Shown piece by piece: positions 8,452 through 16,681 of a stretch of DNA of 54,525 nucleotides. The position numbers and the translations under genes were made by a program. Each line of letters begins with the position of its first letter. Position 1 is the stretch's first letter. Source of the DNA: Candidatus Avispirillum faecium. GTDB lineage: Bacteria; Bacillota; Clostridia; Oscillospirales; CAG-272. Below the pieces are notes generated by a model. That model made no database searches. It worked only from the letters and a program-made list of their open reading frames with translations, and was not told where the DNA came from. The stretch lies in the NCBI GenBank assembly GCA_904396155.1, contig CAJFOI010000002.1, forward strand, positions 1 through 54,525. Reading direction: 5' to 3'.

Positions 8452-9297
8452 ATGAAAATCACATCGATCCCATCCGTACAAGCACTGTTGCGCACCGCCC
8501 TGGAGGAAGACGCCGGCGGCGGAGATATCACCACCCTGGCCACCATTTCCCAAAAGGCGGGAGCGCACGGTCGGTATATTGCAAAAGAAGATGGCATTCT
8601 CTGCGGCATGGACGTTGTACAGGCCGTATTTTCTCTTTTGGATTCGGACATCAATCTGCAAACACATATGCCGGACGGTACTCCTTTTCATAAGGGAGAT
8701 GTGCTGGCGGAGGTATCCGGCAATGCCGGAAGCATCCTTACAGGAGAGCGGGTGGGGCTGAATCTGCTGCAGCACATGAGCGGCATCGCAACTGCCACGG
8801 CAAAAGCAGTGGAAAGCATATCGGGCTATAAAGCAAAAATTACAGATACCAGAAAAACCACGCCCGGACTGCGGCATTTGGAAAAATATGCCGTGCGGTG
8901 CGGCGGCGGCGTCAATCACCGCTTTAATCTGTCCGACGGTGTGCTCATCAAGGACAACCATATTGTCGCCGCAGGAGGCATTCAAAACGCGGTTGCTGCT
9001 GCCAGAGCGGCAGTGCCTCATACGCTGAAAATCGAAGTGGAAGTGGAAAATTTGGAGATGCTCCAGGAAGCACTGGATGCCGGAGCAGATATTATTATGC
9101 TGGACAACATGTCCTATGAAGAAATGCAAAAAGCCGTAGAGATTGTGGCAGGACGTGCATTGACGGAAGCATCCGGCAATATGGGAGAAAAGGACTTGAA
9201 TGCTGTAGCCAGGACCGGCGTGGATCTCATCAGTATCGGCGCATTGACCCACTCCGTGCGCGCCATGGATATCAGCCTGAAATTCAAGCTTTTCTGA
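8452..9297 (+). CDS. nadC: Nicotinate-nucleotide pyrophosphorylase (carboxylating), quinolinate phosphoribosyltransferase
   Basis: 281 residues, the normal length. It converts quinolinate and PRPP to nicotinate mononucleotide, the last step of de novo NAD precursor synthesis. Diagnostic blocks are present: EEDAGGGDITT near the start, DTRKTTPGLRHLEKYAVRCG (the RKT and R residues that bind phosphate), GGGVNHRFNLSDGVLIKDNH, EVEVEN and MLDNMS. It is first in the operon and followed by nadB after 14 bases. nadA, usually with them, is absent here. Confidence 0.95.
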   Translation: MKITSIPSVQALLRTALEEDAGGGDITTLATISQKAGAHGRYIAKEDGILCGMDVVQAVFSLLDSDINLQTHMPDGTPFHKGDVLAEVSGNAGSILTGERVGLNLLQHMSGIATATAKAVESISGYKAKITDTRKTTPGLRHLEKYAVRCGGGVNHRFNLSDGVLIKDNHIVAAGGIQNAVAAARAAVPHTLKIEVEVENLEMLQEALDAGADIIMLDNMSYEEMQKAVEIVAGRALTEASGNMGEKDLNAVARTGVDLISIGALTHSVRAMDISLKFKLF

Positions 9298-9311
9298 GGA
9301 GAGACGGTCGT

Positions 9312-10850
9312 ATGCGAAGATACTTATACAGTGGGACGCATGACACACTTCCCATTTTAGATTTTGACGTGATCATCATAGGCAGCGGCATTGCCGGACT
9401 GTACGGCGCACTCCATATCGACTCTTCCCTTCGCGTCGCCCTGGTAACGAAAGAAAATCTAAAAAGAAGCAATTCCTACTTTGCCCAGGGGGGGATCGCC
9501 GCCGTGCTGTCCCCCACAGATAATTTCGAATCCCACATTGAGGATACACTCATCGCCGGCGCCGGTCTTTGCAATGAAGCGGCCGTTCGGGTACTGGTGG
9601 AAGAGGGACCGGAAAATATCCGCGAGCTGATCGATTGGAACGTCCCATTCGATACCAATCCGGAGGGAGAACTGCAGATCACCCGAGAGGGGGGCCACTC
9701 CTGCCGCAGGATCGTACACTGCGGCGGCGATGCCACCGGCCGGGAAACCACCAAACGGTTGGGGCATATCGTCCAAGACCGGGAAAATATCACGATTTTT
9801 TACAATACATACCTAATCGATCTGCTCGCCGGTGATGCAGGTGTCGCCGGCTGCATCGTCGCCGACGAGGATGAAAAGCCTTTTATTCTCCAAGCATCAA
9901 ACGTAATACTGGCCACAGGCGGCGTGGGATATCTGTATCAGTACACCACCAATCCCAGAGGCGCCGTGGGAGACGGGATGGCATGTGCAAAGCGAGCCGG
10001 CGTGGTATGTGAAAACATGGAAATGGTCCAATTCCACCCCACCACGCTGATTTCCCCGAAACACAGCGACAGACTCTTTCTCATATCGGAGGCAGTGCGA
10101 GGAGAGGGCGGCATTTTGCGCAATCACAAGGGAGAGGCCTTTATGCGCGACAAGCATAAATTGAAGGATCTGGCCCCCCGGGACATCGTCACCAGATGCA
10201 TTTTGCAGGAGCTGGAGAAGACCGGTGAAAAAAATGTCCTTTTAGATGTATCATCCATGACGGAAGAATTTTTCGCTTCCCGCTTCCCCACTATTTATGA
10301 GGAATGCCACAAATTCGGCATTCAGGTTCCCAAAGACCCCATCCCGGTACGCCCCGCACAGCACTACATTATGGGGGGAGTCAAAACCAATCTGGACGCT
10401 ATGACCAGCATGGAAGGACTCTATGCCTGTGGAGAAGTGGCCTCAACCGGAATCCACGGGGCAAACCGCCTGGCCAGCAATTCCATGCTGGAATGCCTGG
10501 TCTTTTCCCGCCGCGCCGCGCGTCACATCAACGGGTCCAAACGAAAAGCGCGCAAGGCACTGCTCCCCCCTCCCGTTCACTATATCAAAGAAACAAACGC
10601 GGAGGAAATCGCCCAGGACAGAGATCGTATTCGGGAGACCCTGACGAAGTATGCAGGTGTAGTGCGCCACAGTAAGGAGCTGGAGGCGGGAGCGCAGATC
10701 ATAGAAGAACTCCTCGAAAAATACCGACCGCTGTGTCTGAACACAAAGGACGCGTATGAAATCTGCAACATGGCGCAAACCGCAAAAATGATCTTCGACG
10801 CCGCCTGTGCCCGAAAAGAGAGCATTGGCGCACATTACATCGTTGACTAA
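9312..10850 (+). CDS. nadB: L-aspartate oxidase
   Basis: 512 residues. FAD-binding GSGIAGLYGAL near residue 23, the SYFAQGGIAA segment typical of aspartate oxidase and fumarate reductase, the substrate region REGGHSCRRIVHCGG, and the FAD-contacting end GANRLASNSMLECLVF. It oxidizes aspartate to iminoaspartate for quinolinate synthesis. In an anaerobe, fumarate is the expected electron acceptor rather than oxygen (family knowledge). The first ATG with GAGGAGAG upstream was taken. The next gene follows after 9 bases. Confidence 0.95.
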   Translation: MRRYLYSGTHDTLPILDFDVIIIGSGIAGLYGALHIDSSLRVALVTKENLKRSNSYFAQGGIAAVLSPTDNFESHIEDTLIAGAGLCNEAAVRVLVEEGPENIRELIDWNVPFDTNPEGELQITREGGHSCRRIVHCGGDATGRETTKRLGHIVQDRENITIFYNTYLIDLLAGDAGVAGCIVADEDEKPFILQASNVILATGGVGYLYQYTTNPRGAVGDGMACAKRAGVVCENMEMVQFHPTTLISPKHSDRLFLISEAVRGEGGILRNHKGEAFMRDKHKLKDLAPRDIVTRCILQELEKTGEKNVLLDVSSMTEEFFASRFPTIYEECHKFGIQVPKDPIPVRPAQHYIMGGVKTNLDAMTSMEGLYACGEVASTGIHGANRLASNSMLECLVFSRRAARHINGSKRKARKALLPPPVHYIKETNAEEIAQDRDRIRETLTKYAGVVRHSKELEAGAQIIEELLEKYRPLCLNTKDAYEICNMAQTAKMIFDAACARKESIGAHYIVD

Positions 10851-10859
10851 GGAGAACTT

Positions 10860-12023
10860 ATGCAATTCCCTCCTGTAGCTCTGGACGGCTGTACCGAATA
10901 CAATGCAGACCATATCGCAGAGCTCCTTGCAAACCAGCTGACTGCCGTCGGCGTATGCGAAAAAATGCTGGCTGGAAAAAAGGTTGTCATCAAGCCCAAC
11001 CTGGTCATGAGCAAAAAGCCGGACGCAGCTGCCACTACCCATCCTGCTGTTATCGCAGGCGCGGCCAGAGCGCTGCGCAGCCTGGGAGCAACGGATTTGC
11101 TGATTGCGGAAAGCTCCGGCGGTCCTTATACAGAAGCTGCCATGCGCCTTCACTACAGCAGCTGCGGTATAAAAGAAACGGCCGCCCGGGAAAACATTTT
11201 CCTGAATTTTAATACCGGCGCGTCTTCCATGTCTTTTCCCGCCGGTACCGTCTGCCGAAAATTCAATGTGATCCAGCCCATTTACGATGCGGACGTCATC
11301 GTAAACATCTGCAAACTGAAAACCCATTCCCTCACCAAGATGAGCTGCGGTGTAAAAAATCTGTATGGAATCATTCCCGGCACGGAAAAAATAGAAATGC
11401 ACGCCCGATTCAGCCGGGTGGAAAGCTTTTCCCAGATGCTCTGCGATCTGGCGCAAATGCTGACAGAGCAGAAAACACTGATCACCATCTGCGACGGGAT
11501 CTGGGGTATGGAAGGCAATGGACCTACAGGGGGTACTCCGAGGGCATTCGGCGTGCTGATGACTTCCCTTTCTCCCTTCGCATTGGATCTGCTTGCCGAG
11601 TCTCTGCTGGGCTTTGCCGGGACCGTTCCCACCGTGCAAACCTCCATACAGCGTTCTCTCTGCCCGGGCGATGTTTCCGATCTTTCCGTCGCAGGTTCAG
11701 ATTATCGAAAATATATTACAAATGATGTTATTCCTCCGGACACAAGCCGCCGTTCCATTCTGCGGGACTTTCCCGATATTTTCGGCGGACGCCTGGTTCA
11801 CTTTCTGGAACCGCGGCCGATCATCCAGCAAAATATCTGCGTCGGCTGCGGCGTGTGTGCCGCCTCCTGTCCCAAGAAAACGATTTTTGTCAAGGTAAAG
11901 AACGGCAAAAAGCGACTGCAGATTCGGGACAAAAACTGTATCCGCTGTTACTGTTGTCAGGAGATGTGTCCAAAAAATGCCGTAAAGATCCGGAAAAATT
12001 TGATCCTGCGGCTTGTCCGCTGA
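10860..12023 (+). CDS. DUF362 protein with C-terminal double [4Fe-4S] ferredoxin domain
   Basis: 387 residues. The N-terminal two-thirds matches the DUF362 pattern: KKVVIKPNLVMSKKP, AESSGGPYTE, NICKLKTHSLTKMSCGVKNLYG, and GDGIWGMEGNGPTGG. The last 60 residues have two cluster motifs, CVGCGVCAASCP and CIRCYCCQEMCP, enough for two [4Fe-4S] clusters. No function is established for the family. Its place between nadB and ispE, 9 bases from each, suggests electron transfer or iron-sulfur support for one of the enzymes made by the operon (NadA and the late isoprenoid enzymes IspG/IspH are Fe-S proteins, but none is encoded here). That link is inference. Confidence 0.88.
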   Translation: MQFPPVALDGCTEYNADHIAELLANQLTAVGVCEKMLAGKKVVIKPNLVMSKKPDAAATTHPAVIAGAARALRSLGATDLLIAESSGGPYTEAAMRLHYSSCGIKETAARENIFLNFNTGASSMSFPAGTVCRKFNVIQPIYDADVIVNICKLKTHSLTKMSCGVKNLYGIIPGTEKIEMHARFSRVESFSQMLCDLAQMLTEQKTLITICDGIWGMEGNGPTGGTPRAFGVLMTSLSPFALDLLAESLLGFAGTVPTVQTSIQRSLCPGDVSDLSVAGSDYRKYITNDVIPPDTSRRSILRDFPDIFGGRLVHFLEPRPIIQQNICVGCGVCAASCPKKTIFVKVKNGKKRLQIRDKNCIRCYCCQEMCPKNAVKIRKNLILRLVR

Positions 12024-12032
12024 AGGGTAATT

Positions 12033-12905
12033 ATGAAAAAATGCAGCATTCTTGCGCCGGCAAAAATCAATCTGTTTTTGGATGTGGGGCCCGCAAAATC
12101 GGATGGATATCACCCGATCTGCAGCCTGATGCAAACTGTTTCTCTGTATGACACGATCACAGCAGAAAAAAGTGCTGAGGGCATCGTCCTGTCCTGCCCC
12201 GGAACGTCACTGCCCTGCGACGAAAGAAATATTGCATACCGTGCCGCACAGGCTTTTTTTCGAGAAAGCAGGATAAACAATGCAGGCGTGTGTATCGCTG
12301 TGCAAAAACAAATCCCCATTGCCAGCGGCCTTGCCGGCGGCAGCACCGATGCAGGTGCAGTCCTTTTGCTTCTCAATCATCTCTTTGAAAATCCGCTCCC
12401 GATGGAAGTGCTTTTGCATATGGGAAGCAGTCTTGGTGCCGATGTTCCCTTCTGCATGACCGGCGGCACTGCAATATGCCGCGGACGAGGAGAAATCATT
12501 ACTTCCCTACCGTCTTTGGAGCCGATTTACGTTGTCATCGCACGAGGCGGCGCAGATGTATCTACTGGGGCAGCTTATCATATGCTGGATGAGGCATATG
12601 AAGACAAACTTCCCCAAAAGCCGCAGATATGGAATAGCTTGTCTGTTGATAACTGGGGCTCCGTATGGGCATCCATGTACAATGTTTTTGAATCGGTGAT
12701 TTTACCTATCCACAAGGAAGCAGCTGCTTGTAAAGAAATTCTTTCACAGGCGGGTGCGTCTGCCGCCATGATGAGCGGCAGCGGTCCGGCAGTGTTTGGA
12801 CTGTTTCAGAATAAGTATGCCGCACGCCGCGCAATGTCGGAATTACAGGCTACAGGTGCAGCAGCTTTTTTGTGTGATACCTGTGCCGGTCCTAAAACTT
12901 TGTGA
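12033..12905 (+). CDS. ispE: 4-diphosphocytidyl-2-C-methyl-D-erythritol kinase
   Basis: 290 residues, GHMP kinase fold. The N-terminus APAKINLFLDVGPAKSDGYH is the IspE-specific start. The ATP loop IASGLAGGSTDAGAVL carries the catalytic Asp, and MSGSGPAVFGLF is the third GHMP motif. It acts in the non-mevalonate isoprenoid pathway. It is the last gene of the operon; repeat array A follows directly, and one of its hairpins ends in a T run that can serve as the terminator. Confidence 0.95.
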   Translation: MKKCSILAPAKINLFLDVGPAKSDGYHPICSLMQTVSLYDTITAEKSAEGIVLSCPGTSLPCDERNIAYRAAQAFFRESRINNAGVCIAVQKQIPIASGLAGGSTDAGAVLLLLNHLFENPLPMEVLLHMGSSLGADVPFCMTGGTAICRGRGEIITSLPSLEPIYVVIARGGADVSTGAAYHMLDEAYEDKLPQKPQIWNSLSVDNWGSVWASMYNVFESVILPIHKEAAACKEILSQAGASAAMMSGSGPAVFGLFQNKYAARRAMSELQATGAAAFLCDTCAGPKTL

Positions 12906-12920
12906 GGCGGCCTACTATAA

Positions 12921-13130
12921 CAGTCCCTCCGTCATGGCTACGCCATGCCACCACTCCCGGAGTTGCAGAGCAACTCCCACACAGGGGAGGCTTTAATTAT
13001 AGAAAGGCCCCCTTGTGTAAAGGGGGCTGGCTCCGCGTATGCGGAGTCTGGGGGATTGTTTATCCGAACAGCCCCTCCGACTTGCCTGCGGCAAGCCACC
13101 TTCCCTTTATAAAAAGGGGAGGCTTTTTAT
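12921..13130. repeat. Palindromic repeat array A (three elements)
   Basis: This gene-free stretch (12906-13235) holds three stem-loop elements: 12921-12994, 13004-13060 and 13069-13130. Each is bounded by complementary C-rich and G-rich ends (for example CCCTCC ... GGGGAGGC, GGCCCCCTT ... AGGGGGCT) and carries an inner palindrome (ATGGCTACGCCAT, GGAGTTGC/GCAACTCC, GGCTCCGC/GCGGAGTC, GCCTGCGGCAAGC). The third ends with a stem followed by CTTTTTAT and can terminate ispE. Close relatives occur at 36.4, 42.1 and 43.1 kb. Confidence 0.85.
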
Positions 13131-13235
13131 ATAAATTTTGCAGTCCCGCACCAGAGTAGAAACTTTTAATATGGAAAAAACCCTTGTGGTAAGTCTTTTT
13201 CGAGATTTAGTCTCCCCGCGCAACTTACTCATGAT

Positions 13236-13264
13236 AAAAAAGCAGTCCACTGGGACTGCTTTTT
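13236..13264 (-). terminator. Terminator overlapping the cysteine desulfurase-like stop codon
   Basis: Perfect 8-bp stem (AGCAGTCC/GGACTGCT, 241-248 and 253-260 of this block) extended by A/T pairs, with a T run on the minus strand. The stop codon at 13263-13265 is inside the stem base. Confidence 0.8.
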
Positions 13265-14399
13265 ATATTTCTGTCTTCAACACATCATACAGTGCATTGC
13301 AAAAACCAGTTACATCCTCCACTGTGGAAAACGGTCCGAAGCTCACGCGAACAGCGCCTCCATCCGGTGTGCCGACTGTCTCATGGGCCAGCGGTGCGCA
13401 ATGAAGGCCGCTGCGCACGCAAATTCCCCGGCGATCCAGTTCATACCCGGTTTTTTGTGCGCTGACCCCTTTGATGTTTAGCAATACAATGGCACCAGGA
13501 ATCCGACTGCTGTAAATCACCAGACGTGAGTCTCCCCGCAAAGTATTCATCATCACCCGGTAAAGAGAAGCCTCATGCGCACGAATATCCTCCAATCCTC
13601 TGCTGCGTACATACTGAATGCCTGCGCACAGCCCTGCAATCCCTGGGGTCGCCATGGTTCCCGCTTCCAACCTGTCCGGAAGAAATTCCGGCATTCCCAG
13701 GTCCGCCGAATGGATTCCGCTGCCTCCTTCGATCAGTGTGCCGATGGGTACATCCTCCCGCAAAAGGAGAAGGCCCGTCCCCTGGGGTCCCATAAGGCTC
13801 TTGTGCCCCGGAACACACAATGCCGTAATCTTATCCCTTCGCATGTGGATATCGTATATTCCCGCAGCCTGAGCACCGTCTAAAATAAAATACAGTCCAT
13901 GATTCTCACACAGTCGCCCGATCTCCCGCACCGGAAGCGTGCGATTGATAATGTTGGAGCATGCGGTGCATATCACTGCAGCAGTATCCCGGCGGATCAG
14001 GCGCCGGATCCGCTCCAATGTTTCAAAATCGCTCCCGCCTGTGCGAAAAATGTCATACTGAACTCCTCTGCTCCTGCGCAGTTCCTCTACGGGGCGCAGA
14101 ACACTGTTGTGCTCCATATCCGATATAATCACATGCGCGCCTGCCGGCACAAGCCCTTTGATCGCCATGTTCAGCGCATACGTAGTGTTTAAGGTAAACA
14201 CTACATTTTCCGGGCTGCCCCCTCCAAACAGTTCTGCAGCTTCCTGCCTGCATTCATACAGCTTTTCCGATGCACGCACCGCCATCGTGTGACTGCCCCG
14301 CCCCGGATTGCCGCAATACTCCCGCATACACGATGTCACCGCCTGCACCACCGACTCCGGCTTTGGATACGTCGTCGCCGCATTGTCAAGATAAATCAT
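13263..14399 (-). CDS. Cysteine desulfurase family protein (class V aminotransferase, EF2568-type)
   Basis: 378 residues. It starts MIYLDNAATTYPKP and has the cofactor lysine K200 in VPGHKSLMGPQGTG and a candidate persulfide cysteine C334 in RSGLHCAPLAHETVGT. The NAATTYPKP start and the HCAPLAHETVGT end match the subgroup known from Enterococcus faecalis EF2568. That subgroup is found next to orphan selD and selenium-dependent molybdenum hydroxylase genes (Haft and Self 2008; recalled, not checked). The enzyme would mobilize sulfur or selenium from cysteine or selenocysteine. It follows the DUF3343 gene by 14 bases in the same unit. No selD, yqeB, yqeC or hydroxylase is in the window, so the selenium role rests on family context. 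Confidence 0.88.
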   Translation of the reverse strand: MIYLDNAATTYPKPESVVQAVTSCMREYCGNPGRGSHTMAVRASEKLYECRQEAAELFGGGSPENVVFTLNTTYALNMAIKGLVPAGAHVIISDMEHNSVLRPVEELRRSRGVQYDIFRTGGSDFETLERIRRLIRRDTAAVICTACSNIINRTLPVREIGRLCENHGLYFILDGAQAAGIYDIHMRRDKITALCVPGHKSLMGPQGTGLLLLREDVPIGTLIEGGSGIHSADLGMPEFLPDRLEAGTMATPGIAGLCAGIQYVRSRGLEDIRAHEASLYRVMMNTLRGDSRLVIYSSRIPGAIVLLNIKGVSAQKTGYELDRRGICVRSGLHCAPLAHETVGTPDGGAVRVSFGPFSTVEDVTGFCNALYDVLKTEI

Positions 14400-14413
14400 T
14401 CACCCGTTTCCTT

Positions 14414-14635
14414 TCAGCTGCCGCCAAGAATTTCGCCATAGTTGATCCGCCTGGACGATAAAACAGATTTTGCTTTTTCCAAATACGCACATGCAAAACT
14501 GAGCCCGTATGCGCATCCCCGCTTGGTAAGCGTGGGCTCCAGGCTCACAATCGTGCACCGAATTCCCGCCGCTTCCAGCGCGTTCCGTCCTTTTATTGCG
14601 GCTGTCATATTTCTCATTGCCGCGATACACATCAT
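14414..14635 (-). CDS. DUF3343 protein, putative Se/S carrier
   Basis: 73 residues. Sequence features are IKGRNALEAAGIRCTIVSLE, then KRGCAYGLSFACAYLEKA with a C-x-Y-G segment typical of DUF3343. The family is described as a possible selenium or sulfur carrier near selenium-cofactor genes. The ATG at 14635 was chosen over a frame extending 28 codons upstream because AAAGGA lies 7-8 bases before it and the upstream residues are not family-like. It is the first gene of a two-gene unit with the desulfurase-like enzyme. Confidence 0.8.
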   Translation of the reverse strand: MMCIAAMRNMTAAIKGRNALEAAGIRCTIVSLEPTLTKRGCAYGLSFACAYLEKAKSVLSSRRINYGEILGGS

Positions 14636-14681
14636 ATAGCTTTCTTTCCTTTCATCGCTTTTTGTTTTCAACTTTGCAGAT

Positions 14682-14709
14682 CCGACCGTCCTTTCGGCCG
14701 AAAAGTCGG
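14682..14709 (-). other. Strong hairpin in the DUF3343 leader region
   Basis: Outer arms CCGAC/GTCGG (14682-14686, 14705-14709) enclose the 12-bp palindrome TTTCGGCCGAAA (14692-14703). There is no T run on either side, so it is not a clear terminator. The gap 14636-14836 contains no gene and only weak promoter-like boxes. Confidence 0.4.
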
Positions 14710-14836
14710 CCCTTTGCACCTTTCCCGCTTCCTTTTTCCTTCCGTTTCAAGCAATCCTATATCAGTATATTCAGAGAGGGGAGAAATGACAGCCCAGATC
14801 CGCTATGCTAAAAGCTGTCAGAAAGGAGTGTGACGA

Positions 14837-15268
14837 TTGACGGATGAAACCTTGAAAACCGTCCGGCAGGATTTCCTGGCAGGGTGCACCTACAAATCCC
14901 TGGCAGAAAAATATGGTATCCCCCTCTCTGTTTTGCAAAAGCAGGGCAGAAAAGAAGGCTGGTATCATCTGCGCAGAGAAAAAGCGCACATGCCGGACCC
15001 GCCGGCAAAAAAAGAAACAGACGGCAACGGGATGCGGCTGCGCGTAGCTGTAGACACCATTGCAGAAATCATCGACAAAATGGCCGCGGAAATGAGAGGC
15101 TCCCTGGAAAACGGAGACAGCGGGGATATTAAGCAACTAAAGGAGTTAACACTCGCAGCAAAAGAACTGGCAGCCGTAATCCGCGGGCTGGAAGGAGATG
15201 ACATGGAAGATGAAGGCAATGCCGTCCACATCGTGCTGGAAGGGGAGGTAGAAAAATGGGCAAGGTAA
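14837..15268 (+). CDS. Phage terminase small subunit
   Basis: 143 residues. The N-terminal half is a helix-turn-helix-like segment (QDFLAGCTYKSLAEKYGIPL) as in small terminases that recognise the packaging start; the C-terminal half is helical and acidic (LKELTLAAKELAAVIRGLEG). It starts with TTG, supported by AAAGGAG 8 bases upstream; no in-frame ATG occurs nearby. It overlaps the large subunit by 13 bases. The family is assigned from shape and position, as small subunits diverge strongly. Confidence 0.75.
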   Translation: MTDETLKTVRQDFLAGCTYKSLAEKYGIPLSVLQKQGRKEGWYHLRREKAHMPDPPAKKETDGNGMRLRVAVDTIAEIIDKMAAEMRGSLENGDSGDIKQLKELTLAAKELAAVIRGLEGDDMEDEGNAVHIVLEGEVEKWAR

Positions 15269-16644
15269 CTTTGCAAATTCCGAGGCCCTCTCCGCGGCAG
15301 GAACTGTTTTTGGCGGATACACACCGGTATATCGCTTTCGGCGGCGCCCGCGGCGGGGGAAAAAGCTGGGCGGTGCGCATGAAAGCTGCTCTGATGGCCC
15401 TCCGGTATCCGGGAATCCGCATCATGATTGTACGGCGCACCTACCCGGAACTGCGGCAAAACCACATTCTTCCCATGATAGGTCTGCTTCAGGGAATTGC
15501 CGCTTACAGGGATTCCACACGGGAAATGACCTTTGCAGACGGATCGATGATCGCTTTTCGCTATTGCCGCAACATAGCGGATCTGGACAAATTTCAAGGA
15601 ACAGAAACAGATGTTCTTTTCATCGACGAAGCAACCCAATTCCCGGAAGAAATGTACGACCGCATCAAAGCCTGTGTGCGCGGCGTCAATTCTTTTCCAA
15701 AACGGATCTATCTCACCTGCAATCCGGGAGGTGTAGGACACGGCTGGGTAAAGCGGCTTTTCATCGACAAAGCCATGAAGCCGGGAGAAAATGCCGATGA
15801 ATATGTATTTATCCGCTCTCTGGTAACAGACAATGCAGCACTGATGAAAAGCGATCCCGGATACATTCGAAAACTGGAAGCGCTGCCGTCCAAGCTCCGC
15901 AGAGCCTGGCTGGAGGGAGACTGGGACATCTTTGAAGGACAGTTTTTCGAAGAATTTACCGACGACGCAGCGCATTATCAGGACAGACTGTATACCCATG
16001 TCATCGAACCTTTTGAGGTACCACCGGACTGGAAGCTGTACCGGAGCTTCGATTTCGGATACTCCAAGCCATTTTCCTGTGACTGGTGGGCCATCGACTA
16101 CGAGGGGAGGGCTTACCTGATTTTACAGCTTTACGGCTGCACCGGTCCCAATGAAGGCGTAAAGTGGGATCCGGACCGAATTTTTCGAGAAATTCACAAA
16201 ATTGAAACGGAGCATCGGTGGTTGCGAGGAAAACAAATTTTCGGCGTAGCCGATCCTTCCATCTGGGATGCATCCCGCGGAGAGGCCATTATCGAAGCAG
16301 CCGACCGACATTACGTCTTTTTTCAACCCGGAGACAACAAGCGCCTGCCCGGTTGGATGCAATGTCACTATCGACTGGCATTTGATGAAGACGGCAAACC
16401 TATGGTGTATTTTTTTCAAACATGTAAGCACGCCATACGCACGCTTCCTTTGCTCACCTATAGCGAGCACAGCCCGGAAGATCTGGACACCTCTCAGGAG
16501 GACCATTTTGCAGATTCTTTTCGCTATTTCTGTATGAATCGGCCCATCCGGCCCACTCTCCCGCCTACCGCAGAGACAAAAGGCGACGACCCATTAAATC
16601 TTCTGGCAGATCAGAAAAAATACAAACAATACACCTATTATTAA
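15256..16644 (+). CDS. Phage terminase large subunit
   Basis: 462 residues, full length. The ATPase domain has Walker A GGARGGGKS (29-37), an adenine-side RRTYPELRQ, and Walker B with catalytic acid in LFIDEATQ (D124, E125). CNPGG follows as the coupling motif. The nuclease domain keeps three acidic residues: D266 in SFDFGYSKP, D333 in VADPSIWDA and D420 in HFADSFRYF. It would pump DNA into a prohead and cut it. All visible catalytic residues are intact, so the gene is not obviously decayed. The portal gene follows after a short gap with a strong ribosome site. Confidence 0.93.
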   Translation: MGKVTLQIPRPSPRQELFLADTHRYIAFGGARGGGKSWAVRMKAALMALRYPGIRIMIVRRTYPELRQNHILPMIGLLQGIAAYRDSTREMTFADGSMIAFRYCRNIADLDKFQGTETDVLFIDEATQFPEEMYDRIKACVRGVNSFPKRIYLTCNPGGVGHGWVKRLFIDKAMKPGENADEYVFIRSLVTDNAALMKSDPGYIRKLEALPSKLRRAWLEGDWDIFEGQFFEEFTDDAAHYQDRLYTHVIEPFEVPPDWKLYRSFDFGYSKPFSCDWWAIDYEGRAYLILQLYGCTGPNEGVKWDPDRIFREIHKIETEHRWLRGKQIFGVADPSIWDASRGEAIIEAADRHYVFFQPGDNKRLPGWMQCHYRLAFDEDGKPMVYFFQTCKHAIRTLPLLTYSEHSPEDLDTSQEDHFADSFRYFCMNRPIRPTLPPTAETKGDDPLNLLADQKKYKQYTYY

Positions 16645-16681
16645 AAAATCAATGCCGCACAGCGGCAAGGAGGAAATCCAA

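Noticed and set aside
10443-11639. Minus-strand frame of 398 codons across nadB and the DUF362 gene
   Set aside because: Complement of two well-supported genes; no recognisable domain.
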